Assembly (NCBI GenBank): GCA_001972305.1
Contig: BDDD01000042.1
Location: forward strand, 375,275 to 439,274
Source of the DNA: Cephalotus follicularis
Lineage: Eukaryota; Streptophyta; Magnoliopsida; Oxalidales; Cephalotaceae
Length of the DNA stretch: 64,000 nt
Direction: 5' to 3'
The position numbers and the translations under genes were made by a program. Shown piece after piece: positions 1-10,218 of the stretch; positions within the stretch are counted from its first letter, which is position 1, and each line of letters opens with the position of its first letter. The notes beneath the pieces were generated by a model, which saw nothing but the letters and a program-made list of their open reading frames with translations, was not told the origin of the DNA and did not search any database.

Positions 1-279
1 CGAAAATTGCAGAAACTTGGTTTTGAACATTAGGCATTTCGAATTCAGTCATAACCAGACAAAATACAACCTTATTCTACACCATGTAGGTTTCCAAAAC
101 ATGTTCAAAACTCAATTTCAGAATAATCTCCAAGATTAATTAACAAAGAAATCCAATTTCACATTAAAGTCATTAAGGCACTTTGAAAATTAGTTTAACC
201 CAAACAACATATCCTTTAAATTAAACCTTCAATCAGTACATCATTGATCGCACAAATTCAACTAAGGACGATGTGGAAC

Positions 280-291
280 GCTCTGATACCA
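280..291 (-). other. Primer-binding site of Copia A
   Basis: The minus strand reads TGGTATCAGAGC, the usual plant site complementary to the 3' end of initiator Met-tRNA, one base from the LTR end. It fixes element orientation (minus) and identifies the LTR as the 5' copy. Confidence 0.92.
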
Positions 292-292
292 C

Positions 293-2503
293 TGATGGAA
301 TCGAAATTACCAACTCCAATGCCATAAATGGACTAAGGTGTATAGGGTGTAAAACAAAAAATAAACATGCAAACATGGCAGCGGAAGAACACCATACAAA
401 GGCAAAAATAGTCCCTTTTATGGCATGGCCACAGGCCACATGGATCACCACATCATCAGTTAATTGAAAAGATGTCACCATTGCATCCAATGGTGACATA
501 CTAGCAAAGCAATAAGAGAAGGAGGAAGAAAGGATATACCAAAGGGTGTTGGCTCCTCCTTTCTTTGTCGGTTCAAGCTTGAGTAGACTCCCTCAAATGC
601 TTCCAAAATGTTCTGCTTCTTGTCCAAGTCGAAGCCTGAAAACTCCAAGCACCAAGACACAGAAAACACTCTCTCTCACTCTAAGAATGCTCACAAAGGA
701 TGTATTGGCAATGACAAGTGATGTCAATGTCAATCCACCCTAAACAAGCTCTTGCTTGATGTATATTAAAGATGTGAACTCTTTAATTCTCCAAAGAGAA
801 ACGAATTCTTATTGCCCAGAAAAAAAAAATCTCACTTCTTCAAAACCAGAAAATCTACATAATAATGCAGAAACCAGCCCACTAAAACCACTCTCCCACT
901 CTCCCATCAATCTGGGATCATGGCCCTCACTCCCAAGGAGTCTGTAGCCATGTTCCCCACGTTTCCAAAACGTGTGTACATGGGAGAAAACTGTTGGAGA
1001 CGAGAGAGAAAACGTGCCCACGATCAGAGTTCGTGCACAGGTTGCACAACCCGCTCCAAGCGTCGACGCTTTCAACAACAGCGTCGACGCTTAAGCATTA
1101 CATGGCACAAAATGCTGACGTTTTCCTAAAAGTCATCAACGCCTATGTGAGCCTTAAGCGTCGACGCTTCCTAGAAGGAGTCGATGCTTTAACTAAAGGA
1201 AAGCATCGACGCTTTGACTGGTTTATGAAGTAAAAAGAGTATAAGTCCAACTCATTTTATCTCCTCTAATATTGATTAAGTAAGATCAAACAAATGTGTT
1301 TCCACAAAATGTAAAATCCACATAACCAATATTTCACACCAAGACTTAATATGTCCAACATATAAAAGATCTAATTATTATTGGGTAGGAACCCTATAAA
1401 ATCTTGGTTAAAACCGGAGGTGTTTATAAATTACCGAAATACCCTTAGGGTTCGGTTTAGCCATTCTAAATGGTCCTAGACCAATTTAAATACTCTCGAA
1501 ATAATATCTAATATTATCTAGATGGAAAAGTCAATCTAATTAATTTTTTTCATAATTTATTACACACGTCATTAACCCTAGATTTTTTAAGTTATCGGTT
1601 CACGTGTACTATAATCCCTTGTCATACTTGGCCCCGATTGAGGTGTAGGGTAAGGATATGTGTCAACCCTAGATAATACCTCAATGGCTAAAATATCTGA
1701 TCATTACTAGGACCTTTGGTAAACTCTCCGGAAATCTAATTTCCAGTCTACCTCAACTTTGGCCAAGGATTTCACAAGTCCAAAGTATAATCAGATCATA
1801 ATAGAGCCGATCACCTTCGTTCAGGTGTGACAATTCCATATTGCGCACTCACTTATATTCGTATAGATTCGATCATACCCAAAGACCACCCGATTGTCAG
1901 CGCTGCGCAAGGACTGGGTAAGGTGGAGATCAAAGCATGACCATCTCCATACAATATAGAGTAGTCACTCAGGTCTAAGGATTAGACGAGTTTGAGAACT
2001 CGCTAAGTGATCATCACTTATACACAACCGCAACAAGTAGGAGCCACTACTGACACGAGAATAGAGATTATCCAAACAGTGTCTCCTACGCGGGTCCTGT
2101 TCAGTGTACACGCTCTCAGCGCGCACCCCGTATTTGCCCTATTGTCCAACACAGATGGTAGTGAGAGAATCCATCCTCCAATTCCATGAGCAGGCAACAT
2201 ACGCGCAAGTCTATCCGATTCACTAATGCCCACAAAGTGAACCTATGACTTGGAACTAATTCGATAAAAGGAATAAGGTAACCAATCTCACAGCCTCCAT
2301 GCTAGGCATCCAACCTTATGTCAGGGCATCACAAGTGTAAGCAGGTAACTAATAAACTACTTCAATTGAGTGATAAAACACAAGTGATATAGCCATAACA
2401 AAATTAGCACACATCATATATATAAGGAATAAGATTGTATCATACAAGATAAGATATAATATGACAATCCATCTAATGGCTTGTCGGGTCACTATATCTA
2501 ACA
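293..2503 (-). repeat. 5' LTR of Copia A (2211 bp)
   Basis: In plus orientation it starts TGATGG at 293 and ends TCTAACA at 2503. It is bounded by a primer site on the left and by the interrupted K reading frame on the right. It carries the GTCGAC palindrome cluster at 1058-1215, which its relative B lacks. Small open frames in this stretch on both strands have no recognisable domain, and I do not regard them as genes. Confidence 0.85.
1058..1215. repeat. Cluster of AAGCGTCGACGCTT palindromes in LTR A
   Basis: Five copies are visible: about 1058, 1081, 1155, 1178 and 1201. Three are perfect or nearly perfect palindromes centred on TCGA; two carry a CATCGA or GTCGATG variant. The half-site TCGAYGCTT resembles the half-site in family T (TCGAYGTCTTT). 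Function unknown. Confidence 0.8.
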
Positions 2504-2899
2504 GTTTTTACTTTGTCAGGTTGTGCAGTTAGTTTGAAGGCAACTTTGCAACCAACAGTGACCTTGTCCACGACGGAGGCGGAATACATGGCATTGACTG
2601 AAGCAGTGAAAGAAGCTATTTGGTTGCGTGGTTTGGTTGGCAGTCTTGGTTTGATACAGCAGATTTCGACGGTGTATTGTGATGGCCAAAGTGCCATTCA
2701 TTTGAGTAAGAATCAGATGTTTCATGAGAGAACCAAACACATTAGTGTCAGATATCACTTCATTCGGGATGTTATTGAAGGAGGTGAAATTGCAGTTCAG
2801 AAGATAGCCACAGCCGAGAATCCAGCTGATATGTTGACTAAACCGGTTCCTGGAGAAAAGTTCAACCTTTGCTTGAACTTGATTGGATGTTGTAGATAA
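2504..2899 (+). pseudogene. Copia K pol: C-terminal RNase H domain
   Basis: This is the last 131 codons of a Ty1/Copia polyprotein. RNase H degrades the RNA strand during reverse transcription in the virus-like particle. The frame opens at 2504, exactly at the LTR A edge, with VFTLSGCAVS. The motifs LSTTEAEYMAL (catalytic Glu region), YCDGQSAIHLSKN (catalytic Asp region), HERTKHISVRYHFIRD and the terminal PADMLTKPV are all present and in order. The stop is TAA at 2897-2899. There are no internal stops, so this copy is relatively well preserved, but its gag, protease, integrase and RT are not in the window; presumably they lie beyond A. Lineage within Copia is not certain (Tork-like is likely). 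Confidence 0.93.
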
Positions 2900-2963
2900 G
2901 CTCTTGGGGATGGCAAATGTGATGATGCGGAGTAGCTGATGTGAATGTTGGAAAAATTTGATC

Positions 2964-2976
2964 CAGGGTGGAGATT
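2964..2976 (+). other. Polypurine tract of Copia K
   Basis: The purine-rich AGGGTGGAGAT directly precedes the TGTTGAG start of the LTR at 2977, the usual position for plus-strand DNA priming. Confidence 0.8.
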
Positions 2977-3014
2977 TGTTGAGTTTGGCTAAAACTTTCT
3001 GCAACTCTGCAGAA

Positions 3015-3266
3015 TCCAGTCGATTGCCAATGATGGGTAGTCGGCTGGATTGTTGTGTATGGAGTTGTTTTCTAATATGCAGAATCCAGTTGGCTGTCAA
3101 GGATGGACAGTCGACTGGAATGTCAAGACAGTCGGCTGGGTCTGATAACAGTCAACTGTCGGGTCGACTTGGGGAATTCGATTTATATAAAACAGTCAAT
3201 TGTTTCTGGAGACAGTCGACTGCTTTGGAGAGACAGTCGGCTGGTTTGTCTGTCCAGTCGGCTGCC
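3015..3266. repeat. CAGTCGACTG palindrome cluster in LTR K (U3)
   Basis: About ten copies of CAGTCGACTG or variants (CAGTCGGCTG, CAGTCAACTG, CAGTCAATTG, CAGTTGGCTG) start near 3016, 3037, 3086, 3106, 3128, 3149, 3192, 3212, 3234 and 3254. Spacing is irregular (about 20-50 bp). The cluster lies just upstream of the TATA box. The same motif occurs in the unrelated Gypsy LTRs X and D. Confidence 0.88.
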
Positions 3267-3273
3267 ATGCGAC

Positions 3274-3285
3274 TAATATAAATAG
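3274..3285 (+). promoter_or_regulatory. Probable TATA box of LTR K
   Basis: TAATATAAATAG, 8 bp after the last palindrome copy. It is a plausible U3 promoter; a second TATATAA lies at about 3183 inside the cluster. Confidence 0.55.
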
Positions 3286-3600
3286 GGAAGTTTTCCTCTA
3301 TTAGGTCAAGGCGATAAAAGGCAAGAAAAGAGAGAGCCAAAGGAGAGATAGTAGCCAAGAGCCGATTTTGCACTAAAGAGTGGGTCTTTCTGGGTGTAAC
3401 ATGGGCTAAGGGTTTGTGAGAAACTCATTGTAATCTTATATTTACATAGTGAAAGAACCATGTCACCTCTGCTCGTGGACGCAGATTATATTGATTGAAC
3501 CACGTAAATCTTGTGTCGATTTATCTTTACTGTTTTGTTTGTGTTTACTTGATTAAACTTTGCTATAGGTTGTTAGAATTACTGAGGCTAGTTTACAACA

Positions 3601-5463
3601 ATTTTTTGGTAAAAGACAAGGTCCTTCATTTCTTCTAACAAACATAAAACAGAAATCACAATGATTGAAAAAAAAAGACACATAAAACATTATATATTTT
3701 TTGTCTTTTGCTTGTAAAATTAACATTCTGTTTTTTAATTACATATGTAGGTGTGGAAATGACTTTTTATGTGATGAAATTTTTTAAAAATTGATTGCAT
3801 GATAAATCTAGAATCAGGTTAACGAATAAATAATTTGTTACGTATAATAGAAAAGATGTATTTTGGAGTGTTGACTATTAAACGGTGATGAAATACTTTC
3901 AAAAAATTAATATTAGTCAATAATGATTGTAAAATAATTATTGGCAATATATTAGGATTTTTTAAATGTAAAATTAAATATTGATCAATTGAACTTTGTT
4001 TCATTTATGTGATTTATGATATTAATTTTTTTGATACATTAAATTAGAAATATGATAATTTATCAAAATCATATGTATCAAATACTATATGTATAGGAGA
4101 CGAGGTTCCAACTTGTTGACTGATGAACTTAATCACCTTAGCCTCTGTCTAGGTTTAAATCCCCATATCCGAGTGGACAATTTCTAGCAATTTATTACAG
4201 TAAATCTTTATGGGTCATTCATGTGGTTATTGTTCTACAGATCGTGTAATGATGTGGTGCTTTCTCATCTCCTGCCACAAACTAACATTACTAACATATC
4301 TTATATCAATTTTTTTTTTATTTTATGTATATTGACCGATTGACTAAAGTTTCTAGCTCCGTCGGTGAGTACCATTTATGACAAAGCTAAAATTAGTAGT
4401 GCTAATTTGGATCACGACACAATATTAGTTAATGAGTTTGAGTTATATAATTTAGTCAATACGTATAATGTGACCTGCATTCAGATTATATTCATATCAA
4501 TTCGTTAAACACGACGATATTTGACTAAAATACAACGATATCTGACTCAAATACAACTCTGATACAGTACAAATTCGTTTTGTTATCATGAATAACATTA
4601 TTAACAGTAAAGAATTTGAATAGCGAATGAACAACAAATAGCGTTGGTTAGTTAACACAAATTGCCGGCTATAATTAAAATGTTGATAGTTGACAACTGC
4701 CGGCTCTAATTAAAATGTTGTTAGTTGACGGCTCTATTTGTATAAATTGACGGCTCTATTTGTATATGGATTTTGATAGAGATTTATGCTTGCAATTGAT
4801 AATATCATAATATCATCTTTTAAGAGTTCATTGATTGGAAGGCAACCTTTGAATATATATGAAGTATAAAAATTTGATCTCGAGTTTACATATACCTGTT
4901 ATTAGTTAAGCTTTATGGCACGGTAATGTCATACTATATAGTAACTGTTACATAGCGATCTTACTCGATAAGAATATTTTGCACTTTCACCTTTTATTTA
5001 TGTTTTTATTATTGATTTCTTTATATTGTTTGTAAACTGTCTTATAAAGTTTTCATTATGTATTAGTACCGAACAGTAATAGATCTGTAAGGTCGATAAA
5101 TCAAGCAATTAACCATGGTGGGTCCTAATATAAGCACTCAGGCTTATAGAATTTACAAAACACTTCAAATTTGTTACCATAGACAAATTAAAACATGAAC
5201 TTATGTAAATATACACTAAACTTACGTTCGAGATTTTGGTGTAAACTAACTTTTTTTTTGTTGATGGAGATTACACCATAATTATTTTGTGATTAACAAC
5301 TAAGTTAAATTCTTTTTTACCTTTTTTTAGAGGGAGACTCTTTAGCTTCATATTTCTCTTTTTTTTCCTAGAGAAAAATATAGAGAGACATAATATAACT
5401 CCTTGATCCCGAAGGATAAGCTCGTGATGTCACTCTCAGTCCTATATAGTTACTTAATCTAAT
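3601..5463. other. AT-rich stretch with no recognisable gene
   Basis: No open frame with a domain. About 4100-4200 holds a sequence loosely like a decayed tRNA-derived box B, too weak to call a SINE. A compound tandem repeat lies at 4662-4771. The left flank of SIRE-like LTR L is somewhere near 5340-5464. It could be old intergenic DNA or decayed transposons. Confidence 0.6.
4662..4771. repeat. Compound short tandem repeat (two 34-bp units, then two 22-bp units)
   Basis: The phrase TGCCGGCTCTAATTAAAATG recurs with period about 34 bp (4662-4729), then GGCTCTATTTGTATA recurs with period 22 bp (4730-4771). The second unit borrows GGCTCTA from the first, which suggests slippage. Confidence 0.75.
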
Positions 5464-6838
5464 GGTTGGTGAAAATATACAACAGGAGAGTGAATTGTAT
5501 ATAATGCATGCATATGAACTTTTCGAATTCACAAAAATATAATCAACAAGATGATAACCAATGTGTAATTCAATAATCAAGTAAGCAAAGTAAATTGCTA
5601 AAAGTAAAGAGAAAGAGTGAGTGGGATGTAAACTCGGTTTTCGAATGAGTTGGCTTAACTCTTATCTACGTCCACTTTTCCCAAAGACCTCTTTGAGTTT
5701 CCTCTAGTATTCACCTGAATACAATCTCGATTTAGTTTCCGGGTACAAATCGTAACACCTTACAAATTTAGTGATTAACCTCAACTACAAGGCTTTTTCA
5801 CCCAAAGTCTATCAAGAGTTTACTCCCCTTGATTACAAAATCAAAGACGTATAAGTGTTTAGGTTACAATTGAAAAACATCGCAATATGTCAGATATAAT
5901 ACAAGTGTATAGCCCTCAATCACTCAATTACAGATTACCAAAATGTAAGCTTTTTTAGTGTAATATGGCTTTTTGAAAATTCTGGATGATTTTGGCTCAG
6001 GATGTTGTAATCTAGTCAATAGATTGTCAAAGTTATCAGAAGTTATTTAAAATCTATTGAGAAGCTTGAATATATACTTCATGTATGTCTTCTAGCCGTT
6101 TGAAGCATCTGAATCAAGAATCCTTGGATTGTAGTTATGCGTTAACTAGTCGTTGCTTGTTTTCTGCATTATAAGACGTCAACCTCTTTTACTAACACAT
6201 TGACTTGTTGCTGATGTGGCATTAGATGTCGACCTGTCTTGAATATAAGCTCGACTTGATCAACTTGAGTAAGACATAAACCCAGCATGTCGACTTGTTC
6301 ATCATAAGGCGTCAACATGTGCTAACTTGATTACCTTTGAATTGGAACAAAACTCAGCACGTAGACTTGTTCATCATAAAGCGTTGACTTTTTGAGTTTG
6401 AATTCCCAACACGTCGGCTTAGTATCGATAAGACTTCGACCTGAACATTTTGAGTTTTTGCCAAATTTTGTGTATCAATTACATTGACTTCATCTTTGGA
6501 TGTTGACTTAGCCTTTCAAGGATGACTTGACTTTAAATTAGAAAACTTTGGACGTTGACTTTATTTCCGTTATATGTTGACCTGTTCATACTTCGTACAC
6601 CAGCATAATTCAAAGATTATCAGCACATCGACCTCATTTTAAGAAGGCGTTCAAGTGTTTAGTCAAAGTAAGTATAATTTTGTTTTTGATCATATTCTAC
6701 TACTTTATAATCAAACGCTTTTGTTTACTTTATCATATTTTGGAAATTATTCATTTTAGAAACAATTGATAACCATCCAAGACTTTGTTATCATCAAAAT
6801 CAAAAACTTAAAATAGTTAGGGTTTACAACACCCAACA
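5464..6838 (-). repeat. 3' LTR of SIRE-like Copia L
   Basis: The right (5') edge is well placed: on the minus strand a tract reading CATCATCAAAAAGGAGGAAA is followed by TGTTGGGTGTTGTAAACCC. This is the characteristic PPT/LTR junction of SIRE/Maximus Copia elements. The left edge near 5464 (TGGTTGGTG in plus) is a guess from terminal symmetry; it could lie up to about 120 bp further left. No gene inside. Confidence 0.7.
6170..6660. repeat. Loose GTCGACTTG/GCGTCAAC repeats in LTR L
   Basis: Imperfect units about 90-120 bp apart contain GTCGACYTGT and, about 15 bp on, RGCGTCAAC or GCGTTGAC. The stretch GTCGACTTGTTCATCATAAG near 6295 recurs near 6362 as GTAGACTTGTTCATCATAAA. TCGAC cores recur near 6228, 6270, 6295, 6411 and 6437. 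This is a longer and more diverged unit than the compact palindromes in other LTRs of the window. Confidence 0.65.
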
Positions 6839-6851
6839 TTTCCTCCTTTTT
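6839..6851 (-). other. Polypurine tract of SIRE-like Copia L
   Basis: AAAAAGGAGGAAA on the minus strand directly before the LTR. It defines this LTR as the 3' copy and places the internal region to the right. Confidence 0.8.
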
Positions 6852-7338
6852 GATGATGACAAAGTGTGCCATAAGTTTGAAAAATATAAGAATTTATCTT
6901 GAAAAGCCTCCCCCTTGATGTAAGAATTCCCCCTTAATATAAGAAGGATTTGCAAATTAAAGATTTAAGAAGGAATTAACAAGGGATTAACAAAGTTAAA
7001 TACTCATAATTGAATTATAAATTGAAATTAAATTCATAAATTCAATAAGTTTGAAAAGTACCTTTACTTCTTATGCATCACCTTATGTAATTATAAAGCA
7101 AATTCTTTTTGCCTTATGCTACTCCTTCTCCCCCATTTTTGAGATGATAAAAAATATGGAATATATAAACACATTCTAATAATCAGGACATAGAATATAA
7201 GCATCCATCAAGATTTCAAATTGTTGAAAATTATCAACCATCATTCAAACATGAACCATTAAACATTCAACATCCAAACACATAACATTATACTTAAAAT
7301 ACGAATCACAAATGAGATAATTGTTCAACAAAAATAAC
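6852..7338 (-). other. Untranslated 3' internal region of Copia L
   Basis: AT-rich, with several purine-rich minus-strand runs (for example near 6905-6945 and 7125-7140). These are typical of the long non-coding stretch between pol (or an env-like frame) and the PPT in SIRE-type elements. No open frame of note. Confidence 0.55.
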
Positions 7339-7615
7339 TCAAAAGTAAATATTGTTCAAAAGGCAAGTGCATAATGATGATGATGATGCATGAAAGTATT
7401 CACTATCAGTATTGTCAGCTGCGTCCCCGGATGTCTCTTCACAATCTTCAATAGCTTGTTTCTCGGTCAATTTCTTTTCAAGACGTTTGAGATGTCCTTT
7501 TGCAACTCTTAGATCATAGCCATTATTATCTTCCATGTTGTTCAGATCCTTCCTTATCTCATCCAGCTTTTTGTGAAGATTCTCATCAAGAAACCTTTGT
7601 CTTTCAGAAATTGTA
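7339..7615 (-). pseudogene. Fragment of a SIRE-type downstream frame (hydrophilic, coiled-coil-like)
   Basis: The minus-strand frame opens at the X insertion edge (7615) and ends at 7339. It reads a charged, heptad-like stretch (for example ENLHKKLDEIRKDLNN, then VAKGHLKRLEKKLTEKQ) followed by an acidic Asp/Glu/Ser tail. Its position just upstream of the SIRE-like PPT is where SIRE/Maximus elements may carry an extra, env-like or coiled-coil frame after pol. I see no signal peptide or membrane segment in this fragment, so env-like is only a possibility. It is truncated at its 5' side by the LTR that starts at 7616. Confidence 0.5.
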
Positions 7616-8125
7616 TGTAACGCCCGAGATTTTTAATAAATGTAATATTGTAATTCTGATATACTTTAGGCATTGAATTAATGAGAATCATGACTTTTCC
7701 CACTTTGTAATGTTAAGGCTTGAATGAAAAGTTAAAGGAATGTTGTAATGTGTTGGAGCAGAGAGGCAGTCGGCTGTTGAGGGAAACAGTCGACTGGACC
7801 CCCTTAGTAGAACCAGGTGACTGCTAAGAGAGTCAGTCGGCTGGAACTGTCGGCAGAAACAGTCGACTGCCGAGATAAGACAGTCGACTGCCACGCGGTC
7901 AAACAACATAACGTGCGCGCCAGACCTGTCATGGCAGAGAGAGGAGTGATTGGGGGGATTATGTCGGCAGAGAAGGAGAGAGAAAGGAAAACGCGTTTTC
8001 TCCATAAAAACACACTCCCTTCCCCTCTTTCAATCAGCATTCCAAAGAGAAAAAGGAATCATAGAGATTGTGAGGAAGAAAAAGGGAAGAAAAAGAGAGA
8101 GAGGTTAAGCCCAAATGCTCCATAC
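7616..8125 (+). repeat. Gypsy LTR X, left part
   Basis: It starts TGTAACGCCCGAG, the typical start of chromovirus LTRs. It resembles solo LTR F (37013) over the first ~80 bp and again around its middle. Solo LTR G splits it at 8125; it resumes at 10625. Probable promoter near 8007 (CCATAAAAACAC). The bases 8121-8125 (CATAC) are the target duplicated by G. Confidence 0.85.
7767..7892. repeat. CAGTCGACTG palindrome cluster in LTR X
   Basis: Six copies near 7767, 7787, 7814, 7833, 7860 and 7881. Three are perfect CAGTCGACTG, two are CAGTCGGCTG, one is diverged. Same motif as in Copia LTR K and Gypsy LTR D. Two more copies lie in the right part of X (10945, 10970). Confidence 0.88.
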
Positions 8126-8857
8126 TGTAACGCCCCAAATTCCTTTTTGTATTGTTCATGCATACCTTGTACTGTATTGTACCGTATTGAATTGTATTGA
8201 ACCGGATTGTAGCGTATTGACTTGTACTGGACCGTATTGTTTTGTACCTGCATGAAATAAATATGTACCTATCGATTATGGTATGTAACGTATGCATGTA
8301 TAGTCAGGACTTTGGACTAAGTATCGGAGAGATAAGGAAATTGACTACATAAGTCAATTTCCTCCCCCCTTTTCTCTCATTTTCCCCACCATCTCCCTCT
8401 CTCTACCTTCCTCCTCCTCTCTATTAGCTAGACAGCCTCTATCCTTTATCTAGTAGCTCCAGTTTAGCTTCTTCCATAAACAAAGATAACTTTTGCAAGT
8501 GGTAGCATACCAATTGAACAAGAAAAGAGAGTGAACTCTTGGGAATTTCTGGCTTTGATCGATCATTGTTCAATTGTTAGGTAGAACTTCTTACTTGAAT
8601 TACCTACAGATTGTATTGATTGATTGATTGAATTGCAAGATTGAATGAATGTAATGAGTGAATTGTAGGTTTTAGGGTTTTTATTAAATCCTTAGCCAAA
8701 TTGATATAGAAAATGATAGAATTTGTAAATTGAAGGTAGTAACTTGTCTTACTAACCTTAAATGATTGATTTTAACACTTGATTTTCAAAGAATGGGTTT
8801 TAAAGGGTTTTGACCTGAGATTTGGCTATTTTTCTGCATAAAATAGACCCTTCCCAG

Positions 8858-9222
8858 CAAAGACATCGATCCCTAGCCCATGGACATCGATGTCTTTTGC
8901 TTGAAATGTCGCATCCTTGATTTCTGCAGCAGAGACATCAATGTCTTTCAAAGACATCGACGTCTTTGCCCAGGATTTCTCCTTTTTGATGAAGACATCG
9001 ATGCTGAACATCGATGCGCATTTACAGGTTATTTTTAATGAAACGCATTGACGTCTTTTCTCAAAGACATCGACGTCTTTAAGCCAGATCTCTATACAAA
9101 TAGAGAAAGACATCGATGTCATTCAAAGACATCGATGTCATTCAAAGACATTGATGTCCTTCTACAGTTTAAAGAATTTCCTGAAAGGCATCGATGTCTT
9201 TCGTCAAAGACATCGACGCCTA
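8858..9222. repeat. AAAGACATCGATGTCTTT palindrome cluster, LTR G
   Basis: About fourteen copies or half-copies of an 18-bp palindrome, for example near 8859, 8882, 8932, 8950, 8992, 9045, 9063, 9106, 9124, 9142, 9186 and 9204. Variants differ mainly at the central T/C (ATCGAT, ATCGAC, GTCGAC). The cluster starts about 500 bp downstream of the TATA position, so it would be transcribed as part of the LTR leader. Confidence 0.9.
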
Positions 9223-10183
9223 CAGTGCAGAATGGAATTTTAACTATTTTAAATCTGGTTTTCAACTCCTTTTCACATTTGCCGCTTGACCGGAGCCTCT
9301 CTTGAGGTATTGAAGCATTTGAAACACAGTTTTCTACGGTTTTCAAAGATTGGATTGATAGAGTGACGGAGTGAGCCATAGGCGACGATCCAGTGACTTT
9401 CATCGACCGGATAGACATTCCTTTCTATCTCGTTGATTCAATTATCACCATCTATTGGCTACTGACTGACTGATCGATTGATTGATTGAGCCATAAGTGT
9501 TGCTAGTCTAAGTTCAGAACGTTGGACGCTCATTCCCCTTTCTCCATTACACATCACCACTTATTGGCTTCGTACTGACTGATTGATTGTATTGTATGGA
9601 TCCTATAGAATGACCGTATGACCCACATCGGCATGTTAGGTGGTCGACCTTGTCCACCTATTTCGTCGATTGCGTCATTTATTGTATTGATCTGCTGACG
9701 AGCAGTACTGTTACTGATTGATGATTGATGCTCCCGGAGGGTCGTAGCTCCCTAACGGTATAGTAGCTCCCCCATGGTTGTAGCTCATCGATATTTTATT
9801 GACCCAGCCATAGACTGGAAGATCTACGAGTTCTAGACCTGATCAGTTTGAGAACAATAGATAGATCTCCCACCTTTTTTGAAGGACTACCTTCCGTGGG
9901 ATTGATCATTACTATTGATTGACATTGTACTGACCCGAGGTCGCATGCTCTATAGGATATGATTGTTTGATTAGGTGTTTGATACACCACCATTGAGTGT
10001 CTGCGATTGATTGATTGTTATAGATCCTATCCATATACTCTGTTATGGGCCAGTGTCATACGGATAGTCATATCGCCAATTGTATTCATGCATTTGCCAT
10101 ATCATGCATTTATATTGTACACCGCACATTTATATTGCATAGACTGTCACCGATATTGCACATTGTACATGCATACATGCTGC

Positions 10184-10218
10184 ATGGGGTTTCTGCTTAG
10201 CCTTGTGGCTAACCCCAT
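10184..10218 (+). other. Conserved hairpin in the 3' third of family T LTRs
   Basis: ATGGGGTT pairs with AACCCCAT, and inside it TTAGCC can pair with GGCTAA around a TTGT loop. The same structure is kept in the other family T LTRs: C (near 11360-11395 and 18045-18078, reverse), and H (near 44145-44178; 49605-49640, weakened). It could be an RNA 3'-end or packaging signal; function unknown. Confidence 0.6.

Larger units (their letters stand above)
1..2503 (-). mobile_element. Copia A: 5' end of an Angela-like LTR retrotransposon, rest lies left of the window
   Basis: Only the 5' LTR (293-2503), a primer-binding site and about 280 bp of leader are in the window; gag and pol would lie to the left. 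The LTR reads TG...CA and is followed on the minus strand by a Met-tRNA-type primer site. It aligns with the LTR of element B (57819-59997): similar length (2211 and 2179 bp), similar outer ends and shared blocks, for example around 1850-2170 and 59300-59660. Because B encodes an Angela-like Copia pol, A is placed in the same lineage by inference. A sits inside the RNase H gene of K, whose reading frame begins directly at 2504. The left target duplication is outside the window, so it cannot be checked. Confidence 0.85.
2504..3600 (+). mobile_element. Copia K: 3' end of a plus-strand element (RNase H, PPT, 3' LTR)
   Basis: The left part is cut off by insertion of A at 2503/2504. What remains is the C-terminal RNase H coding region, a purine tract and one LTR of about 624 bp. 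The LTR is much shorter than and unrelated to the Angela-like LTRs. The right end is taken as 3600 (ACAACA mirrors the TGTTG start); 3640 (CTAACA) is an alternative. Confidence 0.85.
2977..3600 (+). repeat. 3' LTR of Copia K (~624 bp)
   Basis: It starts TGTTGAG right after the purine tract and ends ACAACA. U3 carries ten copies of the CAGTCGACTG-type motif, followed by a TATA box at 3274. Confidence 0.8.

Noticed and set aside
1058..1215. CRISPR-like array of short palindromic repeats
   Set aside because: Repeats are 10-18 bp, variable, irregularly spaced and sit inside plant LTRs. No cas genes or uniform spacers; the genome is a plant's.
4090..4200. tRNA-derived SINE
   Set aside because: A GGTTTAAATCC stretch loosely resembles box B, but no convincing box A, no poly-A tail and no flanking duplication were found.
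7817..8200. 127-codon plus-strand frame across the end of LTR X
   Set aside because: It crosses the exact insertion boundary of solo LTR G at 8126, so it cannot predate G; no domain.
8826..9418. Open frames on both strands encoding repeated KDIDVF and RHRC words (also at 12356-12857, 29127-29557, 30142-30676, 48252-48790)
   Set aside because: They are translations of the AAAGACATCGATGTCTTT cluster, which lacks stops in several frames on both strands. The frames are not conserved between LTR copies and have no start context or domain.
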